Source: Alphaproteobacteria bacterium
GTDB taxonomy: Bacteria; Pseudomonadota; Alphaproteobacteria; Reyranellales; Reyranellaceae
Assembly: GCA_013290035.1 (NCBI GenBank)
Contig: JABCYT010000124.1
Coordinates: 1 to 8,109 of the forward strand
Direction: 5' to 3'
Length of the DNA: 8,109 nt
The notes below the pieces were generated by a model, which saw nothing but the letters and a program-made list of their open reading frames with translations, did not search any database and was not told where the DNA came from. The translations under genes and the position numbers were made by a program. Below are positions 1 through 5,637 of the stretch, piece by piece (positions within the stretch are counted from its first letter, which is position 1; the number at the start of each line of letters is the position of its first letter).

Positions 1-1
1 C

Positions 2-295
2 CAGGACGTCAATTGGCTGTTGCGCGAAGGCAATGTCGACCAGTCGGGACGGGTCGTGGTGCTGCGGGTGAACAACGTCTACGGCATCTTCCGCGCCGTC
101 GAATCGGGCCTCGGCATCGCCTCGTTGCCCGATTACCTCGCCCGCGAATCGACCAAGATCGAGATGGTGCTGCCCGACCTCAATGTCCGTACGACCGATG
201 TGTATTTCACTTACCCTGAGGAATTGCGGCATTCCAAGCGCATCGCGGTGTTCCGCGATTTTCTTTTGCGGAAGGTCGCGGAGACACGTTTCTGA
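2..295 (+). CDS. LysR-type transcriptional regulator, C-terminal part (LsrB/VtlR-like), 5' end outside window
   Basis: The frame is open from base 2 to the TGA at 293-295, giving about 97 residues of a larger protein. It matches the C-terminal half of a LysR effector-binding domain: VNNVYGIFRAVESGLGIASL has the usual 'A..aGlGIa.lP' pattern, followed by PDYL and then YFTYPEELRHSKRIAVFRDF, an ending I associate with alphaproteobacterial LsrB/VtlR-type regulators. The N-terminal winged-helix DNA-binding domain (about 200 residues) lies outside the window. A TTG at position 20 could be called as a start, but the same frame continues upstream with plausible LysR sequence, so it is not the real start. 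LsrB/VtlR proteins control stress and host-interaction genes and activate the neighbouring AbcR small RNAs; the hairpin-rich gap just downstream fits that. The LysR assignment is strong; the LsrB/VtlR subfamily is moderate. Confidence 0.85.
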   Translation, partial: QDVNWLLREGNVDQSGRVVVLRVNNVYGIFRAVESGLGIASLPDYLARESTKIEMVLPDLNVRTTDVYFTYPEELRHSKRIAVFRDFLLRKVAETRF

Positions 296-329
296 GGTCC
301 AGACCTGCAGTATTGCATAGTCGATGAAA

Positions 330-350
330 GGCATGCGTCTCTCGCATGCC
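330..350 (+). other. Perfect 8-bp hairpin after the LysR gene
   Basis: GGCATGCG (330-337) and CGCATGCC (343-350) are perfect complements around a 5-base TCTCT loop, 35 bases after the LysR stop. No T-run follows, so it is not a clear intrinsic terminator. It could stabilise the 3' end of the lysR mRNA or help termination. A weaker stem follows (CCTACC 369-374 with GGTAGG 391-396, 16-base loop). Confidence 0.5.
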
Positions 351-409
351 AGTGTTCGGAATTTCCCCCCTACCAATACATCTGCTGAGGGGTAGGTTGG
401 ATTTAGGTC

Positions 410-446
410 TTCGACACGAACGGTTTCGGCTGATCGCGTTCGAAAC
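410..446 (+). promoter_or_regulatory. Cluster of TTCG/CGAA inverted repeats upstream of the candidate sRNA
   Basis: TTCG (410-413) and CGAA (417-420) are separated by three bases. CGAACG (417-422) pairs with CGTTCG (437-442), and GTTTCG (423-428) pairs with CGAAAC (441-446). The last two pairings share bases, so in RNA they would exclude each other. The run of dyads directly upstream of the sRNA-like hairpins could be an operator, perhaps for the adjacent LysR protein, or the 5' fold of the RNA itself. I cannot pick a sigma70 promoter with confidence. Confidence 0.3.
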
Positions 447-530
447 TCGGGATCCTCATGATCCCACGTCTCCCAGACGTGAAGCCTCCCTGTTTGACTC
501 GCCGGGCCTTTTGGCCCGGCGTCTTTTTTC
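423..530 (+). ncRNA. Candidate trans-acting small RNA, AbcR (alpha-r15)-like
   Basis: No convincing gene lies here, but the stretch holds consecutive perfect stem-loops followed by a strong terminator: GGGATC (449-454)/GATCCC (460-465) with loop CTCAT; CACGTCT (465-471)/AGACGTG (475-481) with loop CCC; an unpaired pyrimidine-rich linker with CCTCCC (485-490); and the terminator hairpin (501-520) with a T-run. Two CUCCC-type anti-Shine-Dalgarno patches, one in a hairpin loop (470-474) and one single-stranded (485-490), plus a U-rich tail suitable for Hfq, recall the two-module design of AbcR1. AbcR RNAs repress ABC-transporter and other mRNAs by covering the ribosome site, and are encoded next to lsrB/vtlR, like the gene upstream here. 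The 5' end is not determined; 423-445 is the likely range. An sRNA is well supported by structure; AbcR membership is inference. Confidence 0.5.
501..530 (+). terminator. Rho-independent terminator of the candidate sRNA
   Basis: GCCGGGCC (501-508), loop TTTT (509-512) and GGCCCGGC (513-520) form a perfect 8-bp GC-rich stem followed by GTCTTTTTTC. It is over 200 bases from the LysR stop and over 100 bases upstream of the next start, so it most simply ends an independent transcript in the gap. The T-run makes it directional for the + strand. Confidence 0.9.
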
Positions 531-612
531 AGCGGGACGAGGCTGATTTGCGATACGCCCTATGGGACGTTCTGACGCTGGTGGGTCGATGATACCCATC
601 TTCAAGCAATTG

Positions 613-637
613 ATGTGGCAGAGGCCACACACCACAT
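613..637 (+). promoter_or_regulatory. Alternative hairpins in the leader of the DUF6492 gene
   Basis: TGTGGC (614-619) pairs perfectly with GCCACA (624-629) around AGAG; alternatively ATGTGG (613-618) pairs with CCACAT (632-637). The two pairings share their 5' arm and are mutually exclusive. They lie 25-49 bases before the ATG at 662, whose own Shine-Dalgarno is weak (AGAGA). This could be a leader switch, an operator or chance. The rest of 531-661 shows nothing I can name. Confidence 0.25.
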
Positions 638-661
638 GTATTTTCAGAGACAACCAAGACG

Positions 662-1540
662 ATGTTTTCCGAGGTTCGCCACGCCATTCTCCCCCTGGCT
701 TTGCGCAAGATCCAGCGCCGGGGCGATTTGGAGCGCGCGGGACTCTTGATCGAGTCGCTGGCCAAGCATTGGCGCGACACCAAACCCTTCGAGTTGCTGA
801 TCGTGTCGCCCGGCAGCGACACTCATCTGCTGCGGACCAGCCTGCCGCGCTTTTCCAACATCAACGTGTCGGTCCGGCCGGAGAGCGACTTCATCTCGCC
901 GTTCAGCGGCTTTTACCTGATGACCGGCTGGTACCGGCAGCAGATCGTCAAGCTCAAGGTTCCGGCGATGCTGGGCTTCGGCGGCTATCTGACGCTCGAT
1001 TCGGACGTCTGCTGCGTCGGTGACTTCGACGCCACCACCTTCGTGCTGGACGGAAGGGGCCTGTCGCGCTGGGAGCCCAAGCTGCATCACGATTGGTGGC
1101 GACACGCCGCCGACGTCGTGGGTTCGTCGTACGATGCCAAGGGCCATGGCCTCTCGGTGACGCCCAACCTGCTGCACGGCCGGCTGGCGGCGCAGACGCT
1201 GGAGCACGTCCGCAACGGCGGCCATGACGCCGCGACGGCGTTGATGATCCGCAAGGCGCGCAAGCCGATCGGCGTGCCGTGGACCGAGTATTCGCTCTAC
1301 ACCAGTGTCGCCGAGATCAAGGGCAACCTGTTCGACTATCACGTCGACTGGAACACCTGTTACGCCGCCGACATCCACCTGTTCTCCGAGCAATCCTGCG
1401 TCTGGGGCGCCGACGACTTCGAGCGCCTGGTCAAGCTGCCCAATGGCACCGATCCGGGCGGCAAGTTCATCATCGTCCAGAGTCACGCCCGCATTCCGCT
1501 GGAACGCGTCCGCGAATACTGCCTGAGCTTCGCGAGCTGA
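662..1540 (+). CDS. DUF6492 family protein, glycosyltransferase-like
   Basis: This 292-residue soluble protein has no signal peptide or membrane segment. After an N-terminal part resembling the start of a GT-A Rossmann fold (FELLIVSPGSDTHLLR, about 43-58), it has SGFYLMTGWYRQQIVKLK (82-99), characteristic of the DUF6492 family, then YLTLDSDVCCVGDF (109-122) with an Asp-x-Asp (D113/D115) placed like the metal- and sugar-nucleotide-binding DxD of GT-A glycosyltransferases. Further conserved-looking patches are VPWTEYSLY (205-213) and IVQSHARIP (271-279). The likely role is sugar transfer to a surface polysaccharide or a related glycan, but substrate and activity are unknown. The ATG at 662 has only a weak ribosome site. 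The gene stands alone and converges on the CoA-transferase gene with 4 bases between stops and no visible terminator. The family call is fairly sure; enzymatic function is inference. Confidence 0.8.
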   Translation: MFSEVRHAILPLALRKIQRRGDLERAGLLIESLAKHWRDTKPFELLIVSPGSDTHLLRTSLPRFSNINVSVRPESDFISPFSGFYLMTGWYRQQIVKLKVPAMLGFGGYLTLDSDVCCVGDFDATTFVLDGRGLSRWEPKLHHDWWRHAADVVGSSYDAKGHGLSVTPNLLHGRLAAQTLEHVRNGGHDAATALMIRKARKPIGVPWTEYSLYTSVAEIKGNLFDYHVDWNTCYAADIHLFSEQSCVWGADDFERLVKLPNGTDPGGKFIIVQSHARIPLERVREYCLSFAS

Positions 1541-1544
1541 AGTC

Positions 1545-2663
1545 TCAGCCCCGGTCGTCGTGCTCGCCGATCTTGGGCGCGACCGCGGATCCCCCCGCGC
1601 GCACCCCATCGAAGCTGACCGGCAGGCCGTGGAACAGCGCGTCATGGCCGGCATAGGGCGTGGCGAACATGCCAAGCGCCGCGACCTGCGCCAGTTCCAG
1701 CACCTGCGGCACCGTGTTGATGGGGCCATTCGGCACGCCCAGCGCGTCGAGTTTGGCCGACCAGTGGGCGCGGCTCTTGGCCTTCATGATGTCGGAAATC
1801 ATGCCCAGCAGCAGGTCGCGCTGCTGCATGCGCTCGACATTGGTCCTGAAGCGCGGCTCGTCCGGCCATTCGGGGTGACCGAGCGCCTCGGCGAACTTGC
1901 GCCACAGCCGGTCGTTGCCGGGGCAGATCATCAGCGGCCCGTCGCTGCACTCGAACGCCTGGTAGGGCGTCAGTGAGGGATGCCCGGTCCCCTGGCGCGC
2001 CGCCATCCTGCCGGTCACCGAGTAGGACGCGATATGGTTGGAGGCCCACATCAGTCCGCTCTCGAACAGCGAGGTGTTGACCAGACTGCCCTGGCCTGTC
2101 GCGGCGCGCTTGGCGAGGGCCGCCAGAACGCCGATCGCCGTCCACATGCCGGTCGAGAGATCGATGATGGACACGCCGATGCGCGCCTCCGGTCCCGACG
2201 GATCGCCGTTCAGCGAGATCAGCCCCGCCACCGCCTGGATGATCGGCTCGTAGCCCGGCCGGTCCTTCCACGGCCCGAGATGGCCGAAGGCGCCGAGATC
2301 GGCATAGATCAGTCGCGGAAAGCGTTTGGTGAGCGTCTGGCTGTCGATGCCGAACTTGGCCGGTACGTCGGCCCTGAGATTGTGGACGAATACGTCCGCC
2401 GCACCGATGCGCTCGATCAGAGCCTCGCACTCGGCCTTGTCGGCGAGATCGCAGGTGATCGACTTCTTGCCGCGATTGAGGGCAATGAAACTCAAGGCAT
2501 CGCCTTTGACGAAGGGCGGGCCCCATTTGCGCGCGTCGTCGCCCTCTGGCCGCTCGACCTTCACGACGTCCGCCCCGAGGAAGGCCAGGATCTGCCCGCA
2601 ATAGGGGCCGGCCAGGTTCTGGCCGAACTCGACGACCTTGATGCCGGCGAGCGGTTTGCTCAT
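1545..2663 (-). CDS. Family III CoA-transferase (CaiB/BaiF type)
   Basis: This 372-residue protein is a little shorter than the roughly 400 usual for the family. It moves CoA between carboxylic acids through an aspartyl-CoA thioester. Diagnostic sequence: LAGIKVVEFGQNLAGPYCGQ (5-24), ADVVKVERPEGDDAR (31-45), LNRGKKSITCDL (62-73) and RPGYEPIIQAVAGL (135-148). The catalytic Asp is D168 in GVSIIDLSTGMW (163-174), the position of Asp169 in formyl-CoA transferase. The C-terminal LGVPNGPINTVPQVL (308-322) is also typical. Its ATG overlaps the TGA of the upstream acyl-CoA dehydrogenase (ATGA at 2663-2660), so the two are probably translationally coupled and may activate and then oxidise the same acid. 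Substrate cannot be read from sequence; names such as formyl-CoA or carnitine transferase would be over-calls. Confidence 0.93.
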   Translation of the reverse strand: MSKPLAGIKVVEFGQNLAGPYCGQILAFLGADVVKVERPEGDDARKWGPPFVKGDALSFIALNRGKKSITCDLADKAECEALIERIGAADVFVHNLRADVPAKFGIDSQTLTKRFPRLIYADLGAFGHLGPWKDRPGYEPIIQAVAGLISLNGDPSGPEARIGVSIIDLSTGMWTAIGVLAALAKRAATGQGSLVNTSLFESGLMWASNHIASYSVTGRMAARQGTGHPSLTPYQAFECSDGPLMICPGNDRLWRKFAEALGHPEWPDEPRFRTNVERMQQRDLLLGMISDIMKAKSRAHWSAKLDALGVPNGPINTVPQVLELAQVAALGMFATPYAGHDALFHGLPVSFDGVRAGGSAVAPKIGEHDDRG

Positions 2664-3826
2664 CTGAGATTGCTGCCCAGGATCTCGCGCGCGATCACCA
2701 TGCGTTGGACCTCGCTCGGCCCTTCGCCGACCCGGCGGATGCGCATCTCGCGATACCAGCGCTCGAGCGGCAGGTCCTTGGTCATGCCCATGCCGCCATG
2801 GATCTGCATCGAACGGTCGACGACCCGGCCGCCGCCCTCCGAGGCGGTGAGCTTTGCGATGGCGGCTTCGGTGCGGAAGGGCAATCCGCGCCGCGCCTTC
2901 TCGGCCGCCTCGAGCGTGAAGTGCCGGGCGGTGCGAATGTCGATTTCATTGTCGACCAGCATCCACTGGATGGCCTGGCGGTTGGCCAGCTTCTCGCCGA
3001 AGGTCGAGCGCATCTTGGCCCATTCGACCGCCATCTCGTGGGCGGCGATGGCGACGCCGATGCAGCCCGCGGCGTAGGGGATGCGCTGGCGCGTCAGCCG
3101 GTCGTTGGCGACGGCGAAGCCCTTGTTGACCTCGCCCAGGATCTGGTGATCGGACACCCAGCAATCCTTGAATTCGAGCTCGGTGGCGTAGCTCGAGGAG
3201 CGCAGCGTGTGCACGACACGCCGCACATGGAAGCCCGGCGTCTCGGCGTCGACAATGAAGCAGGTGATGCCGGCGCGGCCCTTGGAGGCGTCGGTGCGGG
3301 CGAACACGATGCCGTACTGTGCGCGGTCGGCGCCCGAAATGAAGATCTTGGCGCCGTTCAGCACCCAGCCATTGTCCTTGCGCTCGGCCCGGGTCTGGAT
3401 GGCGCGCGCCGGGTCGCTGCCGCCCGACGGTTCGGTCAGGCCGAAAAATGGCTTCTTCTCGCCGCGCAACGTCGGATAGAGGTAGCGTTCCTTCTGGTCC
3501 TCATTGGCCTCGAAGATCTGGGCGAGGCCCGCGCCGCCGAACGTGCCGTAGCAGGGTACGTAGAGCCCGGCGCGATGCTGCGCCATCTCGATGGCGAGCA
3601 GCACGCGGGTCACGATGTCGATGTCGGGCCCGCCGAACTCCTTGGGAATGTCGATGCCGTACAGGCCCATCGCCTTGGTCTTCTCGACCAGCCGCGCCTG
3701 GTCGGTGGGATCGAGCTCCGAGGCGTCGGGGTCGAGCTTGGCCTCGAGCGGGATGATCTCCTCGCGCACGTAGCGGCGGACCTGGTCGATCAGCATCTGC
3801 TGTTCGGAGTTGGGCTCGAAATCCAT
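2660..3826 (-). CDS. Acyl-CoA dehydrogenase family protein
   Basis: This 388-residue protein has the normal length and complete architecture of the FAD-dependent family that makes the trans-2-enoyl-CoA double bond. An N-terminal helical domain (about 1-120) is followed by the beta domain with signature FGLTEPSGGSDPA (128-140) and WVLNGAKIFISG (154-165), then the C-terminal helical domain with RQRIPYAAGCIG (246-257), QIHGGMGMTKDLPLERWYRE (341-360) and VGEGPSEVQR (366-375). E368 sits where the medium-chain enzyme has its catalytic base (the Glu of YEG), so it should be active. The ATG is preceded by AGGAG with 7-base spacing. It is first in a two-gene unit with the CoA-transferase. The electron acceptor should be ETF. 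Chain-length preference is not visible. A palindromic repeat starts about 27 bases upstream of its start. Confidence 0.95.
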   Translation of the reverse strand: MDFEPNSEQQMLIDQVRRYVREEIIPLEAKLDPDASELDPTDQARLVEKTKAMGLYGIDIPKEFGGPDIDIVTRVLLAIEMAQHRAGLYVPCYGTFGGAGLAQIFEANEDQKERYLYPTLRGEKKPFFGLTEPSGGSDPARAIQTRAERKDNGWVLNGAKIFISGADRAQYGIVFARTDASKGRAGITCFIVDAETPGFHVRRVVHTLRSSSYATELEFKDCWVSDHQILGEVNKGFAVANDRLTRQRIPYAAGCIGVAIAAHEMAVEWAKMRSTFGEKLANRQAIQWMLVDNEIDIRTARHFTLEAAEKARRGLPFRTEAAIAKLTASEGGGRVVDRSMQIHGGMGMTKDLPLERWYREMRIRRVGEGPSEVQRMVIAREILGSNLR

Positions 3827-3852
3827 TCTTTCGCTCCTAATCGAGAACCAAC

Positions 3853-3915
3853 CTCATGCTGAGTCGGGCGGGGTAATCCCCGCCCTTAGTCGCGCAGCGA
3901 CCGTCTCGAAGCATG
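3853..3915. repeat. Intergenic palindromic (REP-like) repeat, unit 1
   Basis: CATGCT (3855-3860) and AGCATG (3910-3915) are the outer arms. Inside is a perfect 8-bp hairpin, GGGCGGGG (3866-3873) TAAT CCCCGCCC (3878-3885), and the unit ends with GTCTCGAAG. The pattern CTCAT-nnn-GAG ... GTCTCGAA-nn-ATG resembles a widespread alphaproteobacterial intergenic repeat. It lies just upstream of the acyl-CoA dehydrogenase gene and may act as a bidirectional 3'-end or bounding structure; no T-run is present. Confidence 0.55.
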
Positions 3916-3943
3916 GGCTGCAAACGAGGTGCTGGAGGCCGAC

Positions 3944-3979
3944 CCTTCGAGACGCGGCCCTGCGGGCCGCTCCTCAAGG
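3944..3979. repeat. Intergenic palindromic (REP-like) repeat, unit 2, inverted relative to unit 1
   Basis: CCTTCGAG (3944-3951) at one end and CTCAAGG (3973-3979) at the other enclose a perfect hairpin GCGGCCC (3954-3960) TGC GGGCCGC (3964-3970). Its reverse complement shares CTCAnnnTGAG at one end and GTCTCGAAG at the other with unit 1, so the two units face each other across about 28 bases. Together they fill most of the 182-base gap 3827-4008. Confidence 0.6.
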
Positions 3980-4008
3980 TGAGGCAGTGGGTGTCGCGAC
4001 TCATATGG

Positions 4009-4350
4009 CTAAGCCGGGCTCAGCCTGCCGAGGGCAGGCGGCGGGTTCTTGGCGTTGTCGACCGGCAGGCTGCCGTGGTCGGCCTTGTGCACCATCAAAA
4101 GCTCGAACCAGCGCGTGCGGTACTGCTGGTTCACCTCGACGCGAAACTGGTGGCCGGGGCCACGCGCACTTGCCTCGCGCTGCAATTCGCTGCGCAGACC
4201 GAACGGCGAGCGCGCGCCGGCCTGGCCGATATAGATGATCGTGCCCTTGGCGTCGGCGACCTGATAGACGCCGAGTTGGCCCGGCAGGCGCGTCGCCGCT
4301 TCCGCCGTCAGCGGCTGCCAGGGTTTGTCGAGGCGCAGCCGGATCGCCAC
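4009..4350 (-). CDS. Small GIY-YIG-like domain protein
   Basis: This 113-residue protein starts at GTG (4350) one base after the TAG of the enoyl-CoA hydratase-like gene, so it is probably translationally coupled. The core fits a GIY-YIG fold: GVY (27-29), a ten-residue gap, IIYIGQAG (38-45) as the YIG strand, then FGLRSELQRE (50-59) with Arg53 in the place of the conserved catalytic Arg, and RTRWFELLMVHKADHG (78-93) with Glu83 as the candidate metal-binding Glu. GIY-YIG domains cut DNA with one metal ion, but small stand-alone members are often uncharacterised and some may only bind nucleic acid. No additional DNA-binding domain is visible. The link with an enoyl-CoA hydratase gene has no obvious functional logic. 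Fold fairly likely; activity unproven. Confidence 0.7.
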   Translation of the reverse strand: MAIRLRLDKPWQPLTAEAATRLPGQLGVYQVADAKGTIIYIGQAGARSPFGLRSELQREASARGPGHQFRVEVNQQYRTRWFELLMVHKADHGSLPVDNAKNPPPALGRLSPA

Positions 4351-4351
4351 G

Positions 4352-5113
4352 CTATTTGCCCTGGAACTTCGCGGTGCGCTTCTCCAGGCGGGCCTTCATG
4401 CCCTCCTGCGCGTCGCTGCTCTGCATGGCCGCCCGCACCAGCGCGTCGATGTCGTCATGCTTGATGGCATCGCGGAACTCGAGCTGGCGCACCGTCAGGC
4501 CCTTCATGGCCTTGAGCGAGAGCGGCGCATTGGCGGCAAGGCGCTCGACCACCCTCTTAGCTTCGGCTTCGAGCTCGGCGGCCGGCACGCAGCGGGCGAT
4601 CAGGCCCAGGCCATGCAGCTTGGTGGCGGACAGGGGATCGCCCAGCAGCAGCATCTCGCGCGTCGTCACGGGTCCCAGCACTTCCATCAGTTTCTTGGCG
4701 AGGAACCAGTTGGGCGCGAGGCCGACCTGGGCCAGCGACATGCCGAAGCGCGCCTTGTCGCTCGCCACGACGATGTCGCAATGCAGCGCCAGCTCGTTGC
4801 CGCCGGCGATGGCGTCGCCCTGCACCACCGCCACGACGGGCAGCGGGCAGAGCTCGATGGCGCGCAGCATGATCTCGATGCCGCTGGCTTCGCCGGCGCC
4901 GGCCGATTTGCTGCGCTCGGCCATGTCGAGCCCGGCGCAGAACACCGAGCCCTTGCCGCGGATCACGACCACCCGGTCGTCGGCCGCGACGGGCGCGCGC
5001 AGCACCTCGATCATCTCGCGCAAGAGCTCGCTGTCGAGCGCGTTGCGTTTCTCCGGCCGGTTCATCCAGATGGTCCTGACCGGACCGTCCTTCTCGATGA
5101 TGACCTTGTTCAT
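4352..5113 (-). CDS. Enoyl-CoA hydratase/isomerase (crotonase) family protein
   Basis: This 253-residue crotonase-fold protein shows NRPEKRNALDSEL (18-30), the oxyanion-hole segment GSVFCAGLDM (55-64) and GDAIAGGNELALHCDIVVA (99-117). E107 is in the place of the first catalytic Glu (Glu144 of rat mitochondrial hydratase). The second, normally in 'F..PE..LG..P', reads FGMSLAQVGLAP (123-134), so Leu127 stands where Glu164 would be. This argues against a classical hydratase and for an isomerase, hydrolase or other crotonase chemistry. I chose the ATG at 5113 because AGGGAG lies 5 bases upstream. An ATG at 5134, overlapping the stop of the TctC-like gene as ATGA, would add seven residues (MTARGSS) but has a poor ribosome site. 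It shares an operon with the TctC remnant before it and the GIY-YIG gene after it. Confidence 0.9.
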   Translation of the reverse strand: MNKVIIEKDGPVRTIWMNRPEKRNALDSELLREMIEVLRAPVAADDRVVVIRGKGSVFCAGLDMAERSKSAGAGEASGIEIMLRAIELCPLPVVAVVQGDAIAGGNELALHCDIVVASDKARFGMSLAQVGLAPNWFLAKKLMEVLGPVTTREMLLLGDPLSATKLHGLGLIARCVPAAELEAEAKRVVERLAANAPLSLKAMKGLTVRQLEFRDAIKHDDIDALVRAAMQSSDAQEGMKARLEKRTAKFQGK

Positions 5114-5130
5114 GCTGCTCCCTCTCGCTG

Positions 5131-5562
5131 TCATTGCGGCTCGATGCCGGCGGCCTTAATCGACTTGGTCCACCACTCGGTCTCGGCCTTCACGTAGGCG
5201 GCGAAGTCGTCGAGCCCGAGCGGCGGGATTTCCATGCGGCCCTGGGTCATCGCCTTGCCGGTCGCCGGATCCTTCAGCGCCTCGGCGATGGCGTCGTACA
5301 GCGCCTTCTGGATCGGCTTGGGCGTGGCGGCGGAGGCGCCGAGCTGGCCGCTGGCGCCCGGCTTGTCGTCGGCGATGACGGGCTGCTTCAGGATCTTCTG
5401 CAGCTTGGCGCCGAGGCCGCGCGCCGCGAGGTCGGTCGTGCTGCCGGCGGCGAAGGGCACGACGATCTTGATCGGCTTGATGGGGAGGGCCTGCGCAAAG
5501 GCTTTCGGCGCTGCCCCGAAGGCAGCGACGCCCGCAAGCGCTGAGCGGCGGTTCAATTCCAC
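5131..5562 (-). CDS. Internally deleted TctC/Bug-type solute-binding protein, probable remnant
   Basis: Intact tripartite tricarboxylate transporter receptors are about 320 residues; this frame has 143. The N-terminal part is normal: an export signal with twin arginines (NRRSALAGVAAFGAA, cut near AFAQA), IKIVVPFAAGSTTDLAARGL (31-50) and KPGASGQLGASAA (67-79). It then jumps in frame to the family's last about 60 residues, TPKPIQKALYDAIAEALKDP (80-99) to the end. About 170 central residues, which contain most of the ligand-binding lobes, are missing without a frameshift. The protein could still be made and exported but is unlikely to bind carboxylates. The start is taken as GTG (5562), 7 bases after GGGAGG; TTG at 5565 is also in frame. 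The ATG at 5569 is in another frame. No TctA/TctB membrane genes are in the window, though such receptors are often orphans. Confidence 0.85.
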   Translation of the reverse strand: MELNRRSALAGVAAFGAAPKAFAQALPIKPIKIVVPFAAGSTTDLAARGLGAKLQKILKQPVIADDKPGASGQLGASAATPKPIQKALYDAIAEALKDPATGKAMTQGRMEIPPLGLDDFAAYVKAETEWWTKSIKAAGIEPQ

Positions 5563-5578
5563 CAAACATCCTCCCTTG

Positions 5579-5625
5579 GCCTCGGCGGCCGGCGCCCGTT
5601 GTAGCGCGGGCCGGCGCAGCGAGGC
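5579..5625. other. Long imperfect GC-rich palindrome between msrP and the TctC remnant
   Basis: GCCTCG (5579-5584) pairs with CGAGGC (5620-5625), and inside them self-complementary GCCGGC blocks with CCCG/CGGG arms give a largely paired stem. It sits between the msrP stop (5638) and the next ribosome site (5570-5575). It could terminate or attenuate msrP transcription, but there is no T-run on either strand. Confidence 0.35.
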
Positions 5626-5637
5626 AAAGGCAGGCGG

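Noticed and set aside
420..530. tRNA gene in the hairpin-rich gap
   Set aside because: Hairpins are consecutive rather than a cloverleaf with a 7-bp acceptor stem and T-loop; the final stem has a TTTT loop and a T-run, as in a terminator.
346..546. 66-residue + strand ORF in the LysR/DUF6492 gap
   Set aside because: It runs through the sRNA-like hairpins and the terminator stem, lacks a ribosome site and resembles no protein family.
644..1729. Long open frame on the - strand opposite the DUF6492 gene
   Set aside because: Its translation is Arg/Ala-rich with no recognisable domain, and it crosses both the DUF6492 and CoA-transferase genes, which have clear family signatures. It is a high-GC shadow.
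1980..3077. Long + strand open frame across the CoA-transferase and acyl-CoA dehydrogenase genes
   Set aside because: Low-complexity Arg/Pro/Ala translation opposite two well-supported enzymes; a shadow frame.
5563..5569. ATG at 5569 as start of the TctC-like gene
   Set aside because: It is in a different frame from the TctC sequence; GTG at 5562 is in frame with the better ribosome-site spacing.
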